From positions 2,209,579-2,273,578 of the forward strand of contig NZ_CP031841.1 of the NCBI RefSeq assembly GCF_003432385.1: a DNA stretch of 64,000 bases, written 5' to 3'. Origin of the DNA: Breoghania sp. L-A4. GTDB taxonomy: Bacteria; Pseudomonadota; Alphaproteobacteria; Rhizobiales; Stappiaceae. This document shows positions 56,941 to 64,000 of this stretch, one piece after another; the first letter of the stretch is position 1; each line of letters begins with the position of its first letter. The translations under genes were made by a program, and so were the position numbers. The notes under the pieces are model-generated. The model saw only the letters and a program-made list of their open reading frames with translations. It was not told the DNA's origin and made no database searches.

Positions 56941-58218
56941 ATGAACGCGGTGAACGAGCCGACTGGCACGCGACCCTTCGCGGCCTTCGAATGGATGCTG
57001 GCCGGGCGCTACCTGCGCGCACGGCGCAAGGAGACATTCATCTCGATCATTGCCGGGTTTTCCTTCTTCGGCATCATGCTGGGTGTGGCCACGCTGATCA
57101 TCGTCATGGCGGTGATGAACGGCTTCCGCGGCGAACTGGTGTCGAAGATCCTCGGCATCAATGGCCATCTGCTGGTTCAGCCGATCGATGGGCCGCTGGA
57201 CGACTATGACGCCGTTGCCTCGCGCATCGAAGGCGTCGAGGGCGTGCAGTTCACCGTGCCCATGGTGGAGGGCCAGGCGCTGGTCTCAGGCCCCGCCGGC
57301 GCGTTCGGCGCCCTGGTGCGCGGGCTTAGGCTTGCGGATCTGCAGCGGATGCCGCTGATTTCCGGAACCCTTGTGGCCGGCTCACTTGAAGGGTTCGACG
57401 AGGGCGCGGGCGTGGCCATCGGCTCGCGCATGGCGCGCTCGCTCGGCGTGGTCGTCGGCGACACGGTGACTCTGATCAGCCCGCGCGGCGCGGTGACGCC
57501 GATGGGCGTCACGCCGCGCATCAAGGGGTACCCCGTTGCGGGCATCTTCGAGATCGGCATGTCGGAATACGACGGCACCATGCTGTTCATGCCGATGGAG
57601 GAGGCGCAGCTCTATTTCAACAAGGAAGGCGAGGCGAGCGCCATCGACGTGTTCGTCGACGATCCCGACGAGATCGACGGCATGCGCGCCAAGCTTGAGG
57701 AGGCGGCCGGACGGCCGACGTTCGTCACCGACTGGCGCCAGCGCAACACCACCTTCTTCTCCGCCCTGGAGGTGGAGCGCAATGTGATGTTCATGATCCT
57801 GACCTTGATCGTGCTGGTTGCGGCGCTCAACATCATTTCCGGTCTCACCATGCTGGTGAAGGACAAGAGCCACGACATCGCGATTCTGCGCACCATGGGC
57901 GCCTCGCGCGGTTCGATCCTGCGGGTGTTCATGATCACCGGCGCCAGCATCGGCACCGTGGGCACGCTGGCCGGCGTGGCGCTGGGCACCGTCGTTTGCG
58001 CCAACGTCGAAAGCATCCGCCAGGGCGTCTCCTGGCTGACGCGGACCGAGCTGTTCTCGCCGGAGCTCTATTTCCTGTCCAAGCTGCCCGCCGACATGGA
58101 CGTGAGCGAGACCGTCACCGTCGTCGTCATGGCGCTGGTGCTGTCGTTCCTCGCGACATTGTATCCGGCCTGGCGCGCCGCGCGGCTCGATCCGGTCGAA
58201 GCCCTGCGATACGAATGA
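56941..58218 (+). CDS. lolC: Lipoprotein-releasing system transmembrane protein LolC/E
   Basis: This membrane part of the LolCDE ABC system, which detaches lipoproteins from the inner membrane, has 425 aa. It shows an N-terminal helix (FISIIAGFSFFGIMLGVATLIIVMAVMNGFRGEL), a large periplasmic domain, and three C-terminal helices with DIAILRTMGASRGSILRVF and the end AARLDPVEALRYE. Alphaproteobacteria usually have one LolC/E-type protein, forming a homodimer with LolD. ATG 56941 gives the usual start; the 274 bases between proS and it hold no other gene. Confidence 0.93.
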   Translation: MNAVNEPTGTRPFAAFEWMLAGRYLRARRKETFISIIAGFSFFGIMLGVATLIIVMAVMNGFRGELVSKILGINGHLLVQPIDGPLDDYDAVASRIEGVEGVQFTVPMVEGQALVSGPAGAFGALVRGLRLADLQRMPLISGTLVAGSLEGFDEGAGVAIGSRMARSLGVVVGDTVTLISPRGAVTPMGVTPRIKGYPVAGIFEIGMSEYDGTMLFMPMEEAQLYFNKEGEASAIDVFVDDPDEIDGMRAKLEEAAGRPTFVTDWRQRNTTFFSALEVERNVMFMILTLIVLVAALNIISGLTMLVKDKSHDIAILRTMGASRGSILRVFMITGASIGTVGTLAGVALGTVVCANVESIRQGVSWLTRTELFSPELYFLSKLPADMDVSETVTVVVMALVLSFLATLYPAWRAARLDPVEALRYE

Positions 58219-58226
58219 GCCCTCCC

Positions 58227-58966
58227 ATGACCACACTCGAAACTGAGATCGCAACGGGGCAGGGCACGATGCGCCGGCGTCGCAGGTCAGCGGCGCGGCG
58301 CTTGCGCTCGTGGGCGTCGAACGCCGCTTCACCGAGGCGCACGGATATCTCGACGTGCTGCGCGGCGCGGATCTCACCCTGCGGCGCGGCGAGACCGTGG
58401 CGTTGGTGGCGCCTTCAGGCGCGGGCAAGTCGACGCTGCTGCAGATCGCGGGGCTGCTGGAAAAGCCGGACGCGGGCGAGGTCTATGTCGGCGGCAGGGC
58501 GTGCGCGAAGCTGCCCGACGAGGCGCGCACGCGCATTCGCCGGCTGGACATCGGCTTCGTCTATCAGTTCCATCATCTGCTGCCCGAGTTCACGGCGCTT
58601 GAGAACATCGCCATGCCGCAGATGATCCGCGGGCTGCCCAAGAGCGAGGCCAACGCGCGCGCTTTGGAGCTGTTGCGCTACATGCGGCTGGAACCGCGCG
58701 CCACCCACCGGCCCTCGGAACTGTCGGGCGGCGAGCAGCAGCGGGTCGCGATCGCGCGCGCTGTGGCCAATGGTCCACGCGTGCTGCTGGCCGACGAGCC
58801 GACCGGCAATCTCGATCCCAAGACGGCGAGCTATGTGTTCGAGGCGCTGGCAACACTCGTCAAGGCCTCCGGCCTGGCGGCGCTGTTCGCCACCCACAAC
58901 ATGGACATGGCCGCGCGCATGGACCGCCGCATCACCCTGCGCGAGGGCAAGGTCGTCGAGTTTTAG
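58227..58966 (+). CDS. lolD: Lipoprotein-releasing system ATP-binding protein LolD (frameshifted as sequenced)
   Basis: This ATPase of the lipoprotein-releasing system has 246 aa when repaired. It has Walker [10 protein letters not shown], the Lol/MacB-type [22 protein letters not shown], signature [14 protein letters not shown], Walker [13 protein letters not shown] and switch His in ATHNMDMA. The ATG at 58227, eight bases after lolC, is in another frame. One added G at about 58271 joins it ([22 protein letters not shown]). Without repair only a shortened protein from 58310 remains, which keeps all ATPase motifs. Confidence 0.88.
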
Positions 58967-59414
58967 AAGCGTTTCCTGCTTTCCGGGCGCAGCGGCGGAT
59001 CTCTCCTTCAGGGCGAATGAACCGGCGACCGGTTCCATCAGAACGGCCAGAGGCACCGCGCTTCCTTGGATGCCGGTGTCGCATCTTCGGGGTTGCCCTT
59101 TATTGCAGGCCCCCGATGCGACTGCGCATGCGGATTCATGTCTTTGAAGCGTTGCGTGATGGCAACAGTCGCCAGATATTGTTTCCCGGCGTGTCCGGAC
59201 AAGCGGAAATGTCGTTTAAGAGCCTGTATTTACGCCGGTGAACGAGATTTTGTATTTCTTACGCTGCGGAAGATATGGCGTTTTCATTTCACAGGGCGCC
59301 CCGTATTGTTTCCATTCTGGCGCGGCGCACTGGGTCCTTGATATGACAACCGGATTGACGGTCAGAGCATTGAGGCGCCCCTGAATTGAGAGCACCGAAT
59401 ATTTTGGAGCATCC
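58967..59414. other. Intergenic region upstream of the beta-barrel gene
   Basis: This is 448 bp, moderately AT-rich from about 59150. No supported gene, repeat or strong hairpin is seen. It should contain the promoter of the 59415 gene. Confidence 0.4.
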
Positions 59415-60097
59415 ATGATGCGCATTGTACTTGTTGTTGCCGGCATCCTTCTGATCAGCACGCCTGCGTCGGCGCAGGGCATGTGGGAAGGTTTTTTTGC
59501 CGGGGTGAACGTTGGTGCGGCCTTCGGTGACTTTCATCATGTTCACGAGAACGTTCCGGGGGACTCCGCGAACGACGAAAACGTCGATCAGTCGCCCAGC
59601 GGGTTTCTCGGGGCGTCCACGCCGGTTATCGCCACCAGATGGGCAGTTTCGTATTCGGCGGGGAGATCGGCGCCAGTCTGGTCGACCTGGAAGAGGACTC
59701 GCGCTACTTCTCGTTTGGCGCCAATCGCAGCCGGGTCATGTCTCTGGACAACCTGATCACGGCAACGGCCCAGGTGGGCTTTGCGTTCGACCGGTGGCTG
59801 GTGCTGGCAAAAGGCGGCTATGCGGGCGGTGAGATTTACACCTACGGGAGCAACCTCGATCTCAACATCTATGGATCGGACACGAAATTCGAGCATGGAT
59901 GGACGCTCGGCGCCGCCATCGAACGGGCCGTCAGCGATCGCGTGAGTTTCGGTGTCGGCTACGACTACGTCAGCATCGATGGCACCGATCGCGTTGTGCC
60001 ATGCGTCAACGCGGTCTGCACGGTCGGCTTTTCCGATATTCAAGCCGATGTGCATATCGTCAAGGCGGTCCTGAACGTCAAAATCTGGACGCCATAA
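59415..60097 (+). CDS. Outer-membrane beta-barrel protein, Omp25/31-like (frameshifted as sequenced)
   Basis: This is a predicted small outer-membrane barrel (227 aa when repaired). The signal peptide (MMRIVLVVAGILLISTPASA) is followed by QGMWEGFFAGVNVGAAFGDF, typical of the first strand of the Rhizobiales Omp25/31 family. Alternating strands follow (VFGGEIGASLVDLEED, AQVGFAFDRWLVLAKGGYAGGEI). It ends DVHIVKAVLNVKIWTP. The frame breaks in the G run 59610-59613, and one added G joins the parts (FLGGVHAGYRHQMGSFVFGGEIG). GGAG precedes ATG 59415. The last strand ends in Trp-Thr-Pro rather than the usual aromatic residue, so membrane insertion may be atypical. Confidence 0.75.
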
Positions 60098-60386
60098 AGC
60101 CCGAAGAGCCGCAGGGCCCGCCACGACGCCATGCTCCTTGCCGCTATCGCCTCAGGCGCTGACGCCGGCGCGGCGGGGCTTTCTTCCCCCTGCGATTTCT
60201 GAGCAGACCGTAGGCCGATCGGGCCTCGCTGCCGCGCGTGGCGGCACCCTCGCGTCTCATTGGCGCGGGGCGGCATGCGCACGTCCGTGCCTGCGCCCGT
60301 CTGCGCGCACGCGGACCCGCGCCGGTAAGATTTGCTTTACCATAAGTGACATTTGCCATTGCCATTCACCATGTTGCTTGCATATA

Positions 60387-60401
60387 GAACAAACATGGAA
60401 C
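60387..60401. promoter_or_regulatory. LexA (SOS) box, alphaproteobacterial type
   Basis: GAAC-N7-GAAC (spacer AAACATG) matches the direct-repeat LexA site known for alphaproteobacteria. It is overlapped or followed at once by a TATGAT -10-like sequence at 60406 and stands 36 bp before a short ORF with a good ribosome site. The rest of the gap 60098-60386 is GC-rich and shows no gene. Confidence 0.75.
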
Positions 60402-60437
60402 ATACTATGATCATAACGTGATTATCGGGAGAGTCCC

Positions 60438-60536
60438 ATGCTGTATCTTGCTCGTGACGTGGCTGCGTTTGGTGTCTTGGTGCTTTTCGGCCTGTCCCTT
60501 TCCGTCTGGATGGATGTGCTCGCGCGCCTGAATTGA
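60438..60536 (+). CDS. 32-aa SOS-controlled membrane peptide
   Basis: This ORF encodes a very small protein (32 aa) with one transmembrane helix (VAAFGVLVLFGLSLSVWM) flanked by an N-terminal MLYLARD and a C-terminal DVLARLN. CGGGAGAG stands seven bases upstream of ATG 60438. A LexA box lies 36 bp upstream, so it should be made only on DNA damage. In Caulobacter an SOS-induced single-helix peptide of similar size, SidA, stops cell division. By size, topology and control this is a possible counterpart, but sequence similarity has not been tested. It is too short for ordinary gene callers. Confidence 0.6.
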   Translation: MLYLARDVAAFGVLVLFGLSLSVWMDVLARLN

Positions 60537-60774
60537 GGCGCCGCTCGCGCGGCTGTTCATTACGCGCGGGACCGCGGATGCGACGGGTGTCTTGCGCGCC
60601 CGCAAGGCGCGCGGGTCGGGCGCGGTCTGTGTATAGCGGGCGCAACCGGCCGTTCGGCCGGGGATTGCGTGTGCCGATGCCCGGCGGGCTCTCGACACCT
60701 TCGTTGGGAGGCGGGACACTGGGGTCGAGATTCGGGCCTGCCGCCCGGATCCGCGATCTCGGGAATTTTGCGCC

Positions 60775-63700
60775 ATGGCGGACGTCGGCTTCGTACATCT
60801 TCGGGTTCACTCCGCCTTCTCGCTGCTCGAGGGCGCGCTGCCGATCGCCAAGCTCATCAAACTGGCCCAGGCCGACGACCAGCCGGCGCTGGCGATCACC
60901 GACACGGGCAATCTCTTCGGAGCGCTGGAATTTTCCGAGAAGGCCAAGGGCGCGGGCCTGCAGCCGATCATCGGCTGCCAGATGGCGATCGATTGCGCCG
61001 ACGACGACACGCCACGCCGGCAGGGCGATCATTTTCCCGAAATCGTGCTGCTGGCGGCGAGCGATCAGGGCTACGCCAATCTGGTGGAGCTGGTCAGCCG
61101 GTCGTTTCTCGACACGGAAACCGGAATTCGCCCGCATGTCGGCATCGAGGCGCTGGCCGCCAAGGCGGAGGGCATCATCGCGCTGACCGGCGGCGCGCTG
61201 GGCCTGCTCGGCCGGCCGCTGCTCGACGGCCGCGAGGATCTTGCCGAACGGCGCTTCGAGCGGCTCAAGGCCATGTTCGGCGACCGGCTCTATATCGAGC
61301 TGCAGCGCCACGGCACGGACGAGGAGCGGCGCACGGAAGCCGCCATGGTGGAGATGGCCTATCGCGGCGGCGTGCCGCTGGTGGCCACGAACGAGGCGTT
61401 CTTCCCCGGACCCGATGACTATGAGGCGCATGACGCGCTCATCTGCATCGCCGAAGGACGCGTCGTTATCGAGGACGATCGCCGCCGGCTGACACCGGAG
61501 CACTGGTTCAAGCCGCGCGCCGCCATGAGCGAGCTGTTCAGGGATCTTCCGGAAGCGATTGAGAACACCGTTGAAATCGCCCGGCGCTGTCACTGCCGCG
61601 CGCCCAAGCGCGCGCCGATCCTGCCCCGGTTCGCCGGCGCCGACGCGGATACGGCGGAAGCCGAGATCGCCGAAGCGGGCGAAATGCGCCGCCAGTCGGA
61701 GGAGGGGCTGAGGGCCCGTCTGGCGCTGCACGGCGTGGCGGAAGGGCACGAGGCGCACGAATACTGGGAGCGGCTGGAATACGAGCTCGGCATCATCGAG
61801 CGGATGAAATTTCCCGGCTACTTCCTCATCGTTGCCGACTTCATCAAATGGGCCAAGGCGCAGGGCATTCCGGTGGGGCCGGGCCGTGGTTCGGGCGCGG
61901 GCTCGGTCGTCGCCTGGGCGCTGACCATCACCGATCTCGATCCGATCCGCTTCGCGCTGCTGTTCGAGCGGTTTCTCAATCCCGAGCGTGTGTCGATGCC
62001 CGACTTCGACATCGACTTCTGCCAGGACCGCCGCGACGAGGTGATCCGCTATGTGCAACAAAAATACGGCCGCGCGCAGGTGGCGCAGATCATCACCTTC
62101 GGAACGCTGCAGGCGCGCGTGGTGCTGCGCGATGTCGGCCGGGTGCTGCAGATGCCCTACGGCCAGGTGGACCGGCTGTGCAAGCTGGTGCCGCAGAACC
62201 CGGCCAACCCCGTGACGCTGGCGCAGGCGCTGGACGACGAGCCGCGGCTGCGCGAGGCGGCCAACGAGGAGCCGATCGTCGAGAAGCTTCTGACCATGGG
62301 CCAGAAGCTCGAGGGGCTCTACCGGCACGCCTCGACCCACGCGGCGGGCATCGTCATCGGCGACCGGCCGCTGGAGCAGCTGGTGCCGCTGTACCGCGAT
62401 CCGCGCTCCGACATGCCGGTCACCCAGTTCAACATGAAGTTCGTCGAGCAGGCCGGGCTGGTCAAATTCGATTTTCTCGGCCTGAAGACGCTAACGGTGC
62501 TCTCCACCGCGGTGAAGCTGGTGGCGCGGCGGGGCATCGACATCGATCTCTCAGCAGTGCCGCTGATCGACCCGCCCACCTACAAGATGCTGGCGGCGGG
62601 CGAGACGGTCGGCGTGTTCCAGCTGGAAAGCCAGGGCATGCGCCGGGCCATCGCCGGCATGCGCCCCGACCGCTTCGAGGACATCATCGCGCTGGTGGCG
62701 CTCTACCGGCCCGGCCCGATGGAGAACATTCCCACCTACAACCGGCGCAAGCACGGCGAAGAGCCGGCCGACTACATGCATCCCAAGCTCGAGCCGGTGC
62801 TCAACGAGACCCACGGCATCATCATCTATCAGGAACAGGTGATGCAGATCGCCCAGATCCTGGCCGGCTATTCGCTCGGCGACGCCGATCTGCTGCGCCG
62901 GGCCATGGGCAAGAAGATCGCGGCGGAGATGGAGGTCCAGCGCTCGCGCTTCACCGACGGCGCGGTGGAGCGCGGGGTGGACAAGAAGCAGGCGAGCACG
63001 ATCTTCGATCTGGTGGCGAAATTCGCCAACTACGGCTTCAACAAGAGCCACGCCGCAGCCTACGCGCTGGTCGCCTATCACACCGCCTGGATGAAGGCCA
63101 ACCATCCGGTCGAGTTTCTCGCCGCGCTGATGACGCTCGACATGGGCAACACCGAAAAGCTCAGCGATTTCCGCCGCGAGGCGCAGCGCATGGGCATCGA
63201 CGTGGTGTCGCCGTCGATCAACAGCTCCTGCGTCTATTTCGACGTGCAGGAGGGCCGGATCGTCTATTCGCTCGCCGCCATCAAGGGCGTGGGCGAGCAG
63301 GTGGTCGAACACATCGAGACGGTGCGCGGCGACACGCCGTTCAAGGATATCGGCGATTTCGCCCGCCGGGTGTCGCCGCGCGTTCTCAACAAGCGTTCGC
63401 TGGAGAGCATGATCGCGGCGGGCGCCTTCGACGAGCTGGACGCCAACCGGGCGCGGCTTGTCGCCGGCATCGACCGCATCATGGGCGAGGCGCAGCGCGC
63501 GGAAGGCAACGCGACCTCGGGCCAGACGGACATCTTCGGCATGGGCGGCGAGCCCGAACCGATCCGGCTGGACCCCATGGAGCCTTGGCTGCCGGAGGAA
63601 AAGCTGCAGCGCGAGCATGCGGCGGTCGGCTTTTATCTCTCCGCCCATCCGCTGGACGAATACCGCGGCGTGCTCGAGCGCATGCGGGTGCAGCTTTGGA

Positions 63701-64000
63701 GCGAGTTCGAGGCGTCGGTGAAGCGCGGCTCGGGCGCGGGACGGCTCGCGGGCACGGTCACCCAGCTTCAGGAGCGCAGGACGCGCACCGGCAACAAGAT
63801 GGGCATCGTACGCATTTCCGATCCCACCGGCCAGTACGAGGCGGTGATGTTTTCCGAGACGCTGGCGAAATTCCGCGACCAGCTGGTCGTCGGCCGCTCG
63901 GTGGTGCTGCTGGTGGCGGCGGAGATGAAGGATGAGGGCATCGGCGTGCGCATCCAGTCCGTGGAGCCGCTGGATGTTGCCGCCAACCGGGTGCAGAAGA
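60775..64000 (+). CDS. dnaE: DNA polymerase III subunit alpha (C-terminus beyond the window)
   Basis: This is the replicative DNA polymerase catalytic subunit. 1075 codons are visible, the frame is open to the window end, and no break is seen. The N-terminal PHP domain starts VGFVHLRSAFSLLEGALPIAKLIKLA. The polymerase catalytic motif PDFDIDFCQDRRDEVI is near residue 410, with GPGRGSGAGSVVAWAL just before it. RPGPMENIPTYNRRKHGE, GYSLGDADLLRRAMGKK and FNKSHAAAYALVAYHTAWMKANHP follow. A helix-hairpin-helix region (AIKGVGEQVVEHIE) and the start of the OB domain close the visible part. The form looks like DnaE1, not the error-prone DnaE2. The bases 60537-60774 between the SOS peptide and ATG 60775 hold nothing else I recognise. 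Confidence 0.95.
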   Translation, partial: MADVGFVHLRVHSAFSLLEGALPIAKLIKLAQADDQPALAITDTGNLFGALEFSEKAKGAGLQPIIGCQMAIDCADDDTPRRQGDHFPEIVLLAASDQGYANLVELVSRSFLDTETGIRPHVGIEALAAKAEGIIALTGGALGLLGRPLLDGREDLAERRFERLKAMFGDRLYIELQRHGTDEERRTEAAMVEMAYRGGVPLVATNEAFFPGPDDYEAHDALICIAEGRVVIEDDRRRLTPEHWFKPRAAMSELFRDLPEAIENTVEIARRCHCRAPKRAPILPRFAGADADTAEAEIAEAGEMRRQSEEGLRARLALHGVAEGHEAHEYWERLEYELGIIERMKFPGYFLIVADFIKWAKAQGIPVGPGRGSGAGSVVAWALTITDLDPIRFALLFERFLNPERVSMPDFDIDFCQDRRDEVIRYVQQKYGRAQVAQIITFGTLQARVVLRDVGRVLQMPYGQVDRLCKLVPQNPANPVTLAQALDDEPRLREAANEEPIVEKLLTMGQKLEGLYRHASTHAAGIVIGDRPLEQLVPLYRDPRSDMPVTQFNMKFVEQAGLVKFDFLGLKTLTVLSTAVKLVARRGIDIDLSAVPLIDPPTYKMLAAGETVGVFQLESQGMRRAIAGMRPDRFEDIIALVALYRPGPMENIPTYNRRKHGEEPADYMHPKLEPVLNETHGIIIYQEQVMQIAQILAGYSLGDADLLRRAMGKKIAAEMEVQRSRFTDGAVERGVDKKQASTIFDLVAKFANYGFNKSHAAAYALVAYHTAWMKANHPVEFLAALMTLDMGNTEKLSDFRREAQRMGIDVVSPSINSSCVYFDVQEGRIVYSLAAIKGVGEQVVEHIETVRGDTPFKDIGDFARRVSPRVLNKRSLESMIAAGAFDELDANRARLVAGIDRIMGEAQRAEGNATSGQTDIFGMGGEPEPIRLDPMEPWLPEEKLQREHAAVGFYLSAHPLDEYRGVLERMRVQLWSEFEASVKRGSGAGRLAGTVTQLQERRTRTGNKMGIVRISDPTGQYEAVMFSETLAKFRDQLVVGRSVVLLVAAEMKDEGIGVRIQSVEPLDVAANRVQK

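Noticed and set aside
60337-62340. 667-codon minus-strand frame opposite dnaE
   Set aside because: No protein-like features; antisense to a conserved gene.
61848-63935. Long plus-strand frame inside dnaE
   Set aside because: It is out of frame with dnaE, whose own frame is open from 60775 to the window end with all polymerase motifs.
60387-64000. SOS-inducible error-prone polymerase (dnaE2 with imuAB)
   Set aside because: The polymerase has the features and neighbours (lolCD) of the main replicative DnaE1, no imuA or imuB is present, and a short ORF lies between it and the LexA box.

Overview
The window is GC-rich chromosomal DNA from an alphaproteobacterium, most likely of the order Hyphomicrobiales (Rhizobiales). 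The evidence is the gene order: a 14-subunit nuo operon, then birA, an RNase J gene, methylmalonyl-CoA epimerase and a DUF1467 gene, then proS, lolCD and dnaE. A short ProS, a NuoE with a long C-terminal extension, a BA14K-type protein and a GAAC-N7-GAAC SOS box fit the same group. A finer placement (for example Stappiaceae-like) would be a guess.

Layout. 1-10 kb: the end of a 2-oxoacid dehydrogenase E2 gene, a small secreted protein, a LacI-type regulator divergent from a beta-hydroxyacid dehydrogenase, a secreted matrixin-like protease, a PRC-barrel protein, a BA14K-like protein and a hybrid histidine kinase. 10-21 kb, all minus strand: a catabolic and uptake cluster of livKGFHM, a GST-like protein, a DctP plus fused DctQM TRAP transporter, and an amidohydrolase. 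21-33 kb: a second cluster of iorAB plus a LysE-type exporter, an IclR regulator and a three-part TRAP transporter (minus strand), divergent from an FMN alpha-hydroxyacid dehydrogenase and an aromatic amino acid decarboxylase. 33 kb: tRNA-Asp(GTC). 33.9-50.3 kb: nuoA-N with four extra ORFs inside. 50.3-64 kb: housekeeping genes, two small secreted proteins, a candidate minus-strand small RNA, an outer-membrane beta-barrel protein, an SOS-box-controlled 32-aa membrane peptide, and most of dnaE, which runs off the window.

How it fits together. Two regulatory circuits can be read from shared operators. A perfect LacI-family palindrome TGCAATCGATTGCA sits both between lacI and the dehydrogenase (about 2.6 kb) and in front of livK (about 20.9 kb). 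A different inverted repeat, TATTTCA-N5-TGAAATA, sits upstream of iclR and again between dctP and the hydroxyacid dehydrogenase, so one IclR protein may control the whole 21-33 kb cluster.

Data quality. Nine genes are interrupted by ten frameshifts: the 822 secreted-protein gene, the histidine kinase, the amidohydrolase (twice), livK, iorB, nuoD, nuoE, lolD and the 59415 barrel gene. Every one is repaired by adding a single G or C, nearly always in a short homopolymer. Because nuoD, nuoE and lolD are among them, homopolymer undercalling in the assembly is far more likely than gene decay. I give the reconstructed full spans as CDS and state the break position.
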